NCBI RefSeq assembly: GCF_028389875.1
Contig: NC_084675.1
Location: forward strand, 18,252,412 to 18,316,411
DNA length: 64,000 nucleotides
DNA from: Rhea pennata
Lineage: Eukaryota > Chordata > Aves > Rheiformes > Rheidae
Direction of reading: 5' to 3'
The notes under the pieces are model-generated. The model had not been told where the DNA came from. It searched no databases and saw nothing but the letters and a program-made list of their open reading frames with translations. A program made the translations under genes and the position numbers. Positions 33,930-45,800 of this stretch are shown here, piece by piece. How positions within the stretch are numbered: position 1 is the stretch's first letter; each line of letters begins with the position of its first letter.

Positions 33930-34112
33930 ACTATCCAGGGCAAATTCCTTGTCCCTTGAGTTTTTAAATCAAGGTTGGATGTATTACTAAACTATGTGCT
34001 CTAGCTCGACCGCAAGCTCAATGCAGGAGTCACTGAGTGAAATCCTCTGGCTTGTGGGAGCTAGCCAAGACGGTTATAATGGTTCCTGCTGGTCTTAAAA
34101 TTCTGTAATATA
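33930..34112 (+). repeat. CR1 LINE 3' end, 5'-truncated and decayed
   Basis: The order of words is characteristic of the CR1 3' end of birds, crocodilians and turtles: TTTTTAAATCAAGGTTGGAT, then GTGCTCTAGCTCGACC, then AATGCAGGAGTCACTGAGTG, AAATCCTCTGGCTTGTG, then GGTTATAATGGTTCCTGCTG and GTCTTAAAATTCTGTAAT. These correspond to the remembered '...ttaaatcaaggttggatg ... gaattactgggtgaaattctatggcc ... ataatggtcccttctggccttaaaatctatg'. Severe 5' truncation is normal for CR1. Reverse transcriptase is absent. Just after the end an 11-base word ATAGGTGAAAT occurs twice (34110 and 34128). Confidence 0.85.
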
Positions 34113-34183
34113 GGTGAAATAGAAACTATAGGTGAAATTCATACAAGTGCAAAGCCCTGCGATAAAACTTTAAATAGATTTCA

Positions 34184-34238
34184 GCCAAAGTGCTTAGACA
34201 GTCTTAGGCCACCCTGCATCCAATGAGATTTTTAGGGA
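34184..34238. repeat. Decayed archosaur low-copy repeat fragment
   Basis: AAAGTGCTTAGACAGTCTTA, GGCC and CCAATGAGATTTTTAGG follow a dispersed amniote string that I recall as 'taagtgacttaggagcctaa ... caatgggatttagg'. The copy at 42209-42312 appears to belong to the same family. Confidence 0.3.
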
Positions 34239-34245
34239 AACCCCC

Positions 34246-37200
34246 CTAAACTATACATGGAGAAGAATAGCTATTTCAAGCCTTATTAATATTTTGCTTT
34301 GCATACTGTGAGAGGAAATAGAAAGCATCGCCTTCTGCCCCAGGGTCATGGCTGGAAGAAAAAGACCAGCTGGGACCTCTTGTGGAATGCAAAGGAAGTT
34401 TATCTGCCTTTGCTCTCATTGGTATCTGCTGGAGGAGCACTTAAAATGTGCATCTCCAAGAACGAAATTCTAAGGGCACTCTTTGGACCATCCATCAAGT
34501 TTCAAAAGAGCTGCAGTCAGTGGTGGCTTTGCCACATATCCTCCGGGCTCACAGAAAAGGCACTCTCTACTGAGTAATACTATGGCACCAGTGTAGAAAG
34601 ACATGTACCTTGTAGTGTGGTTAGGGAGAAAATCTGATCTTCTCCATTTCAGTAATGTGTACTGGAGAGTAAGATTTATCGAGGGAAATGCTGACTCTGC
34701 AACTCACTAATTTAAATCATCTATTGATGGGCAAAACACAAGAAATTGCCTTGAGATCTGGAGTGATTTGGGTAGCACATGATTTTAGCATACTGCATTT
34801 GGCTGAGTAATATTGCTGGCTCCTGAAATGGGCAGGAGCCCACTGCTCCCATTCCACGATACACAATACCAGGTAAGTGGGCAGAGACTAGCTGCAAATA
34901 CATTCACACACCCTGTATATGGGTATTAGTAAACGTACAGGTTCCACCATAAAATTATTATATGACTCTTCCCTGGCGTCTGAAATGCATATTATATCAC
35001 CAAACAAAAGAAATTATGCAAAGATAGCCCCAGAGGCAGAATAACTGTGATCTGCTCAAACTTGTAAATACCGGGCAAACACTTACTAGCCACAATTAAT
35101 TACCTGTCTCTGCTTGTTTTGTTAAATGATCAAAGTAATACATCCACTAGTTGCAAATGAATGTGACTACTTGTGCAAAGTCATATTTATACTAGAGCAG
35201 TGCAGGGCCAGGTCCCGCAGTATTTGTCATTATTCACACACAAGTCACCTGACTGAGAGAATTACTTCTAATTATTTAACATCAGGACTGCGCGACACAG
35301 CCAAAGCTCTGCAGTGTTAAGGTGATAAGGATGTATAGCAGAGCAAGGGCAGAATCAATTGTACTTAGGCTTCTCTCTTTCTCCTCAGCCCACCTGACAC
35401 GCATGAAATATTTGTACAATCCCTCTCAGAAGGACCAAAGTCCTGGAAGTACCACAGTCAGCTCATCAGTGGGCTCTTCCAGGAACACTTCAGGAATGAG
35501 GATGGGAGCATATCACTTCCTTTCCCACAGGACAAGGGCAGGGAATACAATAACCACTGTTTTGAGAGACACTGCCGTGCCTGATGAGTCACATACTCTG
35601 TCAAACCCGCAGCATTTGCCCCCTTTCAGCAAGAGCTGTGCACAGACCATTAGGCAAGCCTCAGCTTTCTTTCTCTCTTCATTTCTTTGGTACTGTGCAG
35701 TATTCTGTATCAGCACTGACTCATGCTGAGGTTCTTCAGAGTAAGTTTTGCCAGCTCCAACACTTTCACACAGTTGTATTTCCCCCTTCAAAGCCCATGG
35801 GGTCGGTTTGCCCCTCTGCACAACACAACCGTAACGATGCATCTAACCATCCCAGTGTTTGGCTGGAAACACAGAGCAACAAGGATACGAACAGGGCTTG
35901 CTTCTTACGCCACTGCAGCCCTTTGGTAGTTTCCTCCTGCCTGAAGCAGGTTTTGGAGGCAGACAGCTAATACCCATCTCGGGCAACTCAGTCCGTGTTT
36001 GCAAACAGTAAGGCAGGAGTTTCATAGACTTTAGCAAATCTGACCCACAGTTTTGCTATCCTCATGAGAGCTTTGCATACTCTCTGCTGATATGGGAAAA
36101 GGAAAGCCTTGCAATAAAGGTATGGAATAGGGTTCACTGAGAATTTTGATAAAACATGCGCAAGAGGAGTTCTACTTAGTGCCGGTGCAGACCCATTAAA
36201 AGGCATACATGAATATTTATGAAGTTTCCCTTTCTTTCAGAAATTGTTTGTTGCTCTACTTGATCATGCTACTTCTCTAGCTCCTAATATTTTTGGATAA
36301 TGTTCTTGCCTTCATTTGTAATCACTCTTTATTCGGTGTGGAAGATGGATTTTTCCAATTTTGTGCTATTATATACCTTAGCATGGAAAGGATTAGATGT
36401 TTTTTTCTTTTTCCTTTTAGTCTTATTTAACTGCTTGTGAGCTACAGGGATTTATATCCCAGTAAGTCTAATTCCAGGATTATAAGTATCTAGATATCTA
36501 GTAAATCATTTAGTAGCATATAGGTTTAAGACAACTCCAAATAACCCCTCTAGTTAGTAATCTGGCTAAAAAATGAAGTTAGCGAGAAGCACTAAATTTA
36601 AGCAAGCGTTATAAAGTAATGCAGAATCACTAATTTAGAGTCTGATTCTGCTTCCTTTAAAGGCACTTATAAAACTTATACTCACTTCAGTGGGAATATG
36701 GGAAGGCTTCTAAATCTTACTGCTTTAGAAGCTTTCCTTCTTCCTAGCCAAATTATAATCAAAGTCTCCTCCTTCTCTGATTTAAGGTTCAGCTCTCATT
36801 CCTACAACTGCTGCTTTTTTATTTAGATAAACACTGTCAGGTTGAGTTGACCCAAAATTTAGATTTATTAAAAATGAAATAAGATGAGCAATAGAAAGCT
36901 TTCTGTATTTTTTTTTCTAAACTCTAGCGAAAACAGCTTCTCAGTTTGGACTTGAATCTTCCTTGGCATCATCCACAGCCTGAATATTGCAGCACTGTGC
37001 TCGTACACGAAAACAAATAGGGGACAGAGGGAAGTGAAATTGAGTTACATGTTTTCCTTGTTTGGGCTTAGTGAAAAGCAAGCATGTGTTATTACAGATT
37101 AAAAGCAAATTTGGTCTCTCAGGATCTACCGTTTGGAATAATCAAAAGCAATACTAATAGTAAAGATAAGGAAATCAGTGCTTTTAACTGTATCTTTTAA

Positions 37201-37798
37201 CTTGTTCATGTGCCTTTAAACAGGGAATGGTTGAGTGAGAAAGGCTTTGCCCTGGCAGGGTGCTTAGTAAAACAAGGGCTCTGCGCCAGTTCTCACCAGG
37301 CGTGTCTAAGGATTCGTCATCCTGCCTTTCAGGCAAGGCATTGTTCCACCGGCAGTAACAGAAGCAGCACTGCAGACATACAGGTGTTTCAAGGTCAGGT
37401 TTCTGTTTGGGTTTTGAGATGCTGGAGGGTGTTAAATCCACCATTTAATGTATTTGTAGAATCAACTGACTCTCTCCAAGCAGTGTGAGAAGGTGGCTCT
37501 CTACCTGCTTGTTTTCGTGCAGGAGAGGATACCATGGAGCAAGAGGCTGCTCAGTGACACAAACCGCAGCACGGAGGCCCTTACCGCACAGGGGGAAAGA
37601 ACCTGGTTGCTCAAACAGGGCCTGGAGGAGACCAGGCCTGCATCTGGGGTGGGGCCAAGTGATAAACCTGAGCATCCCTCCCACCCTTAAGGGTACCTGC
37701 TTGTTTAAACTCTCTTTATATTGGGAGTGTCAGAGGTGGGGGCCTAGAGGAACTGTCATAGCCAGAATTAACAAGTGCTCTACTGCAGAACAGATACT
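34246..37798. other. Unique non-coding DNA with an exon-like segment
   Basis: No gene is identified. At 35389-35740 a good acceptor (CTTCTCTCTTTCTCCTCAG) and donor (TTCAGA/GTAAGT) flank 352 bases, but the open frame across it stops about 11 bases before the donor and shows no known domain. 37200-37800 is GC-richer with overlapping frames on both strands, the longest 146 codons (37485-37925), also featureless. Confidence 0.5.
36638..36700. repeat. Decayed amniote repeat fragment
   Basis: GAGTCTGATTCTGCTTCC, then TTATACTCACTTCAGTGGGA resembles one arm of the palindromic motif also seen at 10547-10645 ('ctgattctg ... ttacac ... tcaatgg'). Short and uncertain. Confidence 0.25.
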
Positions 37799-37826
37799 AA
37801 AAGGCCTTTCCAGACAGAGGCCTTTT
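37799..37826. other. Hairpin with 9-bp perfect stem
   Basis: AAAAGGCCT (37799-37807) and AGGCCTTTT (37818-37826) flank a 10-base loop. In single-stranded form this would be a stable small hairpin. Pairs of this size occur by chance several times in 64 kb, and no function is implied. Confidence 0.5.
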
Positions 37827-38984
37827 GCCTTCATGAGTGTCAGCATGGGTTCATCTGAGGTTAAGTTCTGTGGTGAGGAGAAGGTTAGGTTAGGTGAGGA
37901 GCCCTTCCCATCAAACCAAACTTGAAGGAAGGCCAGGACTGCAGGGCTGGATTAGGACTGGGCACATCCCAGCACGGAGTGTGGTGAGTAAGATGCATCA
38001 CCCCGAGAAGGCATGGAGTCTCAGTAATGCACCTTGCATTTGCAACTGCTTTCCTTGTGTGGGACGGGAAGGTGGGATGAATAGTTTATAACTTTCCCTT
38101 GCACTACTTGCCGTTGGAGGTACTGGCACAGTGAGCAAGGAGAGCAGACAGCCACGGCTCTGCCTTTCTCCACGTTCTCCCTGCAAGGAGGGGTAAAGGA
38201 AGCAGCCAGACCGGTTTACTGCGGCACAGTGGGATCCACGGCCCAGGGAGCCAACACAGGGAATGTTAGAGAGGTCAGTAAGCTTATCTCTTCCCTATGC
38301 AAGAGAGGAATGAAGTCACCATGTAGCCTTCCTTCACTGACCACTTCATGCTCCCCGCAAACCTTTCCCTACCTGTGGCCACAGCATGTTCAGCTCGGTC
38401 CGTTCAGACTGGCTTGAGTTAGCTGATTTATAAAAGAACGAACGCTAAATATGGAGAAATAATGCAAGCCATTGGTGGCATGTCATCCTGGTACATCATT
38501 CAGAAAATTTCGTGTGTAACTAGACCTTGTCAACAAATCTGCCTCAAACAGTGTGCAGGATCAGCAGTCTGGAGTTTCAGAAACAGGCAACTTCTAAATC
38601 CACCATCAACTCAGTAACATCTCTGCCTGAACGTGATAGATAAGGATTTCAGGAAGGCATGTCAAAGATAAAAGGAAAGCTACCCCCTTGCTCTTGTTTA
38701 ATTTCCCTTCCAATTTCCTAAAAGGCCTGTTGCAGGACTGACTGTCACCAGAAAGATACAGGGCCCAATTTACAGCCATTGCACTGAACTGCAATAAGCA
38801 GCTGCACTCTATAATTTTCAAGTAACACCACATTTATGAAAACTGCAACAACCCCTTTTGCTGTGATTTGTAGACTCTGGTGCCAGAAGAACCAACCTCA
38901 CTCTCATGTAACAGAGAGCAAGAAGTGAGTGAAAAAGAGGAAGAGAAGCAAACTAGCTGCTGCCTCAGCATGTATGTAGGTTGC

Positions 38985-39004
38985 AAAATAAATAAATAAA
39001 TAAA
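38985..39004. repeat. (AAAT)5 microsatellite
   Basis: Five units of an AAAT tetranucleotide repeat, a likely polymorphic short tandem repeat. Confidence 0.85.
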
Positions 39005-39493
39005 ACTCTAAAAAAGTGTTAATGAAATATCCGCTAAGAGTAGAAGGGAAGATTAGAGATGACAAGTTGGCCATAGGGCCTTCTTCAGGCTCTTCCAGAC
39101 AGAACTGAGACAAGATGACAAATTGAGAAACTGAACTGTGTTGACATGGCCTCTATTTTCTTAAATTTCCTGCTCCTTTTAATTTATATTAATAAAAAAA
39201 ATTGTAAAATTAAAATGATAAAAATCTTACTTAGGCCTGTAATACCATGCAGTTTTTCTAAGCATCCTGTACCAGAGATCTGGAACAAATACAAGTGCAG
39301 CTGAAATATCCAGAACAGACGATGTGTTATATTTACTGAGTAATCACCTCTGATTTTTTCACCACAGATCTAATCTGAATGGAAAGAGTTCAGCATGAGT
39401 TGGATGACCCAGATCATCCTACAGTTTTTAGGGAGAGCAATGTTGCTATGACAAGATTGAACTAGAAAATATTGGGGCTAGGGTTTATTATCC

Positions 39494-39510
39494 TTTTTTT
39501 TTTTTTTTTT
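39494..39510. repeat. T17 homopolymer
   Basis: Seventeen T between TTATCC and CCAAAAT. No retroposon body is recognised on either side. Confidence 0.9.
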
Positions 39511-39948
39511 CCAAAATACTATCAAAATCAGTAGAAAAACTTGCACCAAGTCTAATCTCATTTAAAAAAAAAGCTAAATTCTGTCTGAATTGGGGACAAG
39601 CTTGCAGCATTTCGGAAACATTCATGAAGAAATGAGAGGTGCTTTTATAAATAGCTAGAACAGCAATCAAGAGTTTCCTCCCCTTTTACCTTCCCAGACT
39701 CAAGGCCACATTATCACCATTTAGCTCACTCTGCGCTTCAGGCAACTTAAAAGCAATAAGCTGAAGTGTCTCCTTCTTCCCCCAGAAAAGTAGCTCCATA
39801 ATTAAATAAATGATACCCCTGCCTTTAGCTTTGCTGTGTGGGAATTTCTTTCCCAATCTGACTTTTGGGAACTGGGAGTTTGTCTCTAAATTGCTCAGCC
39901 TAAGCAAAGGGAACATAAGAGATTTTTCAATTACATCATTTTATTTTT

Positions 39949-40050
39949 ATCATCATCATTATTATTATTATTGTCATGATCTTTGGCGTTTTAATCATTA
40001 CCTAACCCAGATGTATAGTGCTGCACAGCACGTAGTCTGCTTTCACATTT
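39949..40050 (-). repeat. (TCA)(TTA)n tract with possible MIR-like tail
   Basis: An ATC/ATT triplet tract (39949-39973) is followed by TTGGCGTTTTAATCATTACC and AGTGCTGCACAGCACGTAG. On the minus strand this gives a TAA-rich end preceded by words similar to the MIR-type 3' tail ('gtacagcgcctagcac'). The simple repeat is certain; the SINE assignment is weak. Confidence 0.4.
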
Positions 40051-41433
40051 CAAAAGAGCCCAGCCACGCAGAGATTAGAGGTCCAACAAAGAGTTTATCG
40101 TAAGTACATCTAGTATTGTTTCTAATCACTGAACTGCACAAACACCGGTACAATAGAGCTGAAGGCTGGCAGGTTGTGGAGCTATTCCTCATGCAGGGAG
40201 CTCACTAATAAGGACGTTTCAGGCAAACGGCCTTTTATTAGCTTCAGTTATTTATTCAGTTGTATTGCTATTTCGATGCTCACTCCACTTTGCCCTTCTG
40301 AGGCTGTAGCAGCAAATCTGATCCCCTCTGAGGACAGAGGGTTGGAAAGGCAATAAAACAGGTCTGTCTTCACCATACCAGAGCAAAGTGGAAAGTGAGG
40401 AAGACAAGACAGAACATGAGTTTCCATCTCCATAACCTCCTCTTCCCTCTGCTCTTCCCTCTTTCTTCCTCAGCAGAGGAATAGACTTCATTGCTCCTGC
40501 TGCAGTGACCATGCATGATATCTCTGTGAGGGCCTTCTCACAGACCTGGACATCATTTTGGTGTCAGAAAGCACACTCAGCCATAGTGAGGCTGGCCTTT
40601 AAACACCAGGAACCCTCTGGGCTTGTGCAGGAACCTATGAGAGCTGGAGCTGGTGCCAGCTGAGTTCCTGCCTTGAGTCTCAAGGTGTGTGAAGGCTCTG
40701 CTCACAGGCCATTCACTTGTACTTCTGGCCAGTTTCTGTTCAGTGAAGTCTAGAGAGATGGGAAATGTTTCTCTAAAGGTAGCCACTTATATATGGTAAG
40801 CTGACCTAAGTACTCGGGAAGTCTAGGTGGATATCTTCTCTGTGCTAGGACACCAGGATGCTCAGAGACGCCAAGGGGTAGACCAACAAGAAGCCTGGGC
40901 AGCACAGCAATGGTGAGCAACTAGGCAGAGCAGGACAGCAGCTCCCTAGTTTCAGCCCTTTTCTTTCTTGACCAGCCAACGCATCTTCAGACTAACAGGT
41001 GGGACTTTTAATGAAAGAAGTTATGTAAGGACAGAAAGTTTGATTCATCAAGCCGCCACACTGGCAACACTTTTACAGAGCTTCTCCACCCAAAATCAAG
41101 AGGTTTAACCCGTAGAGATAATTGCATCTCTGGCAAGGGCGGTAGAGAACACTTAAAAAGGAAATCAAAGCAGAGAAAAAGGGAAAGCAACATCATTTTG
41201 GATAAGTGGAGCAAAAAGGTAAGACATATCTCAGCGTCCCAGAGGAGACTGGCCAACACAATATGCATTCATTCTTATCTCAGAATCGTATTTATCGAAG
41301 TAAACTGAGCTTAAGTTAAAAGCAAGCACATAAATCTTCTCTCATTGTCATCTCACAACTCACAGCAGCTGCTAATTATATTATAGATCTTCCAGAAGAA
41401 TGTATAGTAATTACCAGTTTCAGCGACATCATT
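40051..41433. other. Unique non-coding DNA
   Basis: No gene or repeat is assigned. Short minus-strand frames (40252-40512, 40577-40786, 41008-41268) have no recognised domain. The part at 41350-41430 is AT-rich and complex and may belong with the hairpin to the right. Confidence 0.55.
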
Positions 41434-41469
41434 AGACTTGCAAATACAGTTTTTGCTCTTTGCAAGTCT
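41434..41469. other. Hairpin with 11-bp perfect stem
   Basis: AGACTTGCAAA (41434-41444) and its exact complement TTTGCAAGTCT (41459-41469) surround a 14-base loop. It sits in complex AT-rich sequence. The total length (36 bases) is too short for a pre-miRNA. One such pair in 64 kb can arise by chance. Confidence 0.5.
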
Positions 41470-42208
41470 GTCAGAGGCAAAGTATTAGGGTCAGACCAAA
41501 AATGGGAAAAAAAGCATGGACTCAAGAAACCAAATGGAAATCCCTAACACTACTGGACCTACTCTGATTTGCACTGGTTGAACACAACACCTGCTAAGAT
41601 GCACACAGATTTACTCTGTTTAACTCTTTCATTTTGTCTTGCTCATCCAAGCTAAAAGTTCCTTCAGGCTTTCCTGATGGACCAGCTCCCAGTGATTATC
41701 TGGATCTGAATTAGGCCCAAACTCAGTGTACTGGAATTAGTGACAGTTCTCTTTAGATCTTAAAATATTTCAGAAAGAAAAATTGATGTTATTGGCCTTA
41801 GACCGGGACTAAGTTCAAGGCCTCTAGTGTTCTAGGGGAATCCTTGATACTGCATCCATCTATGGATGAAGGGAAACATGTTTATCTTTGCCTTGTTTAT
41901 TGTTACTTATAAAAAAGGAACGAAATGAAATTTAGTTGCATAACCAGGGCGTGGTTATGCTAACCACTTTCTTCATAAACCACAGCTGAAGACAAACAGT
42001 GCTACCAGACATAAATCTTAAGTACTATTTTTATATGCAAACATAGATAGGAAGAACCATGTATATTACTAATTTGTTCTATTTATGCATTTCATATCAA
42101 CTGAGCTCTGACTGGAATTCTTAAACCAACAGTAATTATATGGGCAAAAGACTAAAGCATTGCCATCCAGGGTAGAGTTTTTAAAAGCATTATGTGACTT
42201 AAAAGCTG
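41470..42208. other. Unique non-coding DNA
   Basis: Nothing that I can assign is seen in this AT-rich stretch. Confidence 0.6.
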
Positions 42209-42312
42209 AATTTCCATTTTGAAAGGTGATTTGGGCACTTCAGTACTTCTATATCACTGGATGTCACCAAGGATCTTAAGTGACATAAGAAATTTTAAAA
42301 TTTTCAACCTCT
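42209..42312. repeat. Decayed archosaur low-copy repeat fragment
   Basis: TTTCCATTTTGAAAGGTGAT, TTGGGCACTTCAGTACTT, then GATCTTAAGTGACATAAG, AAATTTTAAAATTTTCAACC match in order a dispersed string I recall from reptile and bird DNA ('gacttgggcactta ... aagtgacttaggc ... ttttgaaaattttaccc'). It overlaps the start of a 154-codon frame (42219-42683), which is low-complexity and not called as a gene. Confidence 0.4.
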
Positions 42313-42740
42313 CATTAATAATAATATATTCTTCTCTTAAGTCCAAAATATTTTTTGTAGAAAATACAGAAGTACCAATATATATCTATTCAGAATTAAA
42401 TCTTCTTCAACATTACAAACCCCAAAACAACCATTACTCAAATCTAGGTTTCTGCACAAGGTTGGTAGGACTACATAATAGAGCAGACAAATGGTTAATT
42501 TTTCTTTTAGTCCAGTTTGGGCATTTTAGTACCATAACCTCCTCCCTGCTCAAGCACAGCCTATTCTGTGAAGCCACAGTAATGAGACACAATTATACAT
42601 TTTTTGTTGAGAATTATAATTTGCAAAACATTTTGACATGTTTACTGGAAAGGTCCTATGCAAGTGCAAAGCCATATTATTAATGAGAATAAGCCATGCA
42701 GTCATTTAAACAAAGAAACCTTCATAGGGCTTTGCTGCTT
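42313..42740. other. Unique AT-rich non-coding DNA
   Basis: It contains the rest of the spurious 154-codon frame. The translation is rich in Leu, Ile, Asn and Tyr as expected for AT-rich DNA and has no recognised domain. Confidence 0.55.
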
Positions 42741-42810
42741 CAGGGTCTGTTCTTGCAAAGTGCTGAGTTCCTTCCATTCTCATTCTGAATAAGAGTGGAA
42801 ATAAGAATGG
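42741..42810. repeat. Decayed palindromic amniote repeat fragment
   Basis: CAGGGTCTGTTCTTGCAAAG, TGCTGAGTTCCTTCCATTCT, then GAATAAGAGTGGAAATAAG. This follows the same plan as 2311-2376 ('cctgatcctgcaaagtgctgagc ... ccattg ... caatgggag'), with a weak fold between TTCCATTCTC and GAGTGGAA. Family not identified. Confidence 0.4.
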
Positions 42811-45800
42811 GACGGGCAAGGTGTAATGTATAATAATCTCACTGGGAAAAGTATCTAAAGAAGAGTTGTAAGATTAATACCCTATTTCCAGGCTTTTACA
42901 CTACTCGGCAACCACTCAAATCTAACAGTAAACCAGGGGAAAGATTAAAGAGCCAAAGGCCACAAACCTGTTTAAACTAGTATAGTGGGTTCAAAGTTTC
43001 CTCTAAGATCTTGGGCTACACTCTCCAGATATCACAGAAGTACAAAACCTAGACAGTCCCACAGATAAGCTCCTATTTATTCTAGATGAACCAAAGAAAT
43101 ACAACAAATCACACCTTGGACCTTGTTCTTAGCCATAATTAATACCCGATTATTTTGGTTACTCACTGAAAAGCAGCTTCAGTATAGCCTTTCAGAAGTA
43201 TTTAGGAGCAAAATGAGCTGCAGAAAAGAGCACCTGCTGGTACTGAGGAGAAGGAAGGTGGGAAAATACTTGTGCCCCCCAGTCAAAGTGAAAGTGCATC
43301 CAACTAGTTGATATTCCTGTTCTTGCTGAATACTTAGTGCGACTCCTGTTGACTCTGGAGTTGGCAGGAGGGAGTGCTGGCAAACAGGAGTGTCAGTGTG
43401 AAAGAAAACAGAGGGAACAAAGAAGTAATAATGCAGAGTCCTTGCTTACCTGTGCTTAGCATTTGCAAATCCGTGGTGGTTACACAATCTTGACATAGCA
43501 CTGCTTTTAGTCCTGCTAACAGATGTGATCCAGATCCTTATGTTTAGAGGAAGATCCAACTTCTACCAATGGGAATGCCAACAGGAATCCTTCCTCTCTC
43601 TCCAGCTCCAGTCTAACAGGAATAAATATGGTCCATTTTGATGAAGGCGAACCATTTAACTGTTCTCTCTGAAATAAAGCACACAAAAGCTGATTTTAGC
43701 ATTGCAGAATTTAAGACACTGAGCTTAATACAGAGAAAACCATGAAAGAACATAATCAGTATTTATTATGCTTCAGTAGCACACAATTACTTCAAATATG
43801 ACTGCTCCTCCAAAATGCCAGGTATTGAGCATAGGCTAGGGGTCCATCCTTGCTCTAGACAGCATGAAGTCTAAAAGACAAGAAGGAGAACTAGCAGAAG
43901 AGGAGGCAGAAAGTACATTAAGTTAAACTCAGCACTTTTAAAAAATCAGTTTCATCCTCCAAAGGAAAAATATAGACCAGCTTTTTCCTTTTCTTAACGA
44001 ACATAAAAAACTTTTTCTCAAGCTGCAAAATATTTAGGAGCTATCTGATGTTCCTAGATTATTAATTGCTAAAGACCTCCTCTACACACTTAGCAAGATC
44101 TAGGCTATGACACCTTGTGTCAAATTATTTTTCTCTTGCCTGTAAGCTCTTTCCCTTACAGAAAACCACACTAACTTTGCTGAGAGTCAAGGAAACTCAA
44201 AAGCTTTCAATAAGGTTGAAATAGTCTCAGATCTGATGATTACTATCTGTCCTTTGTAGTGAGACTCACGGAACGTTTTTGACAGCTGACCAACAGTTGT
44301 CACAACTGGGCAGGCTCAAATTGTGAAAACTGTGCACTGAGCTTCAATACATTGACTGCAAGGTCATCAAGAAATCAGTTCAAAGCAGGAAACCCCATGG
44401 ATTATAAAGACTCCATATAACTATAACAGATGCTTACAGTAAATTCCATTATAAGGAACCTCCACCAATAGCTAGAGCTGTGAACTCTTAAAACCAGGGG
44501 GTGTTGTCACTTGATGCTTGGGATCAAGGACATATCTTAAATCAATACAAGTGAACTGGCATGGAGAAAGTATGAGACATTGTCATTATTCCAGCCAGGT
44601 CTCAGCTCTTCTGCAGAAATTTAATCCCAAGTGAAGTTTTACACTGTTGAGTTCCACTGCACCATCTTGGAAGGGACAGTTGTTATCAAGAAAGAGGTTG
44701 GTACTTAATTCTATATTCTCCAAGGATTGTCACTGACCTGTCCTCGCCTGGTCTGGCTGAGCAAAGCAGGTAAACAGCCACTGCCTTTCCCTATGAGCGG
44801 CTCTTGCTGGTAGCTACTTCCAGTTCTGGAAAATAAATTGCAGACCATTATCAGCTCTTTTGGTAATTGCTGCAGGATGGCAACTGAGAGTGCAATAAAT
44901 CACAACACCATTGTACTAAGGCCTAACCAGTCTAGCACACTGTTGCTCAAGATGGTTTATGAAGAAGTAGTACAGACTACAATGGCAGACAAAATATCCT
45001 ATATATCGAGTAACTTGCATGTGGGCTTCTCTGTAATTGTTCAAATTATTCACAATATGTTTTAAATTAATTAAAATCATATTAGCTATGACAGTAACAT
45101 TCTGCTTTTTGACTCATCAGGAAGGCAATTCTCCAGCCTTTAAATATGTGAGCCTTGAACCATGTACAAGGCATTACATTTATTGTGGGAGAACCATATG
45201 TAACGACTGCGGGCTGAACTTTGGTGTCTTTTCATTGTTTGTATTCTGTCTATAAGGCAAAAGTCCAGTGACCAAAAGTATTGTATAGTTTCCAGTAAAG
45301 TTTTTCATGCCCAGACAAAAAGGAGTCACCTGGATCCAAGCAAAGTTCTCCAAAGTCCAATATAATACATGAATTTCAAATCTCAGATGATAAAAGAGAG
45401 AAGTTGAAAGAACAGGCACTTTCAAACAATCATAAGGTCATGTGAAAAGAAGTTTGAAGGGATTTCCCTTGGGATATTCCAAGAACATGTACAATCCTAG
45501 GCACTGCGCCAATAGGATTCAGGCATATCAGGGAGGTGCAAGATAGGGAGGAGTTAACAGTCTTGTTCAAAAAATATGCATTTCATGTTCAGCCAAGGAG
45601 CAACATTAATGATACTTGTGGACTTGCCAAGTGCCCGGAGAAAACTGTAAGGATGGAGTGGAGAGAAAGGAAATATATAAAACTGAAGAAGGAGAATTAT
45701 CTGTAACAGAATTTTGTTTCCCTTTCCCTCTCCAGAGCAGCTCAACAAAGCCAAGAGGTAATTCCACTCATTGCAGTATCTTCCATCTTGTTCAAATTTC

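Larger units (their letters stand above)
37827..39948. other. Non-coding DNA with simple repeats
   Basis: 37.8-38.4 kb is moderately GC-rich with short featureless frames; the rest is AT-rich. It contains the (AAAT)n and T17 tracts listed separately. No gene or transposon is recognised. Confidence 0.6.

Noticed and set aside
35322..35970. Overlapping 135-, 128- and 109-codon frames on both strands
   Set aside because: They occupy the same bases in different frames and strands, show no domain, and none spans the exon-like splice signals intact. Kept only as a possible non-coding exon.
37485..37925. 146-codon plus-strand frame
   Set aside because: It lies in GC-richer DNA where stops are rarer, overlaps other frames, and has no recognisable motif or splice context.
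42219..42683. 154-codon plus-strand frame
   Set aside because: Its start lies in a decayed repeat and the rest is Leu/Ile/Asn/Tyr-rich as expected of AT-rich non-coding DNA.
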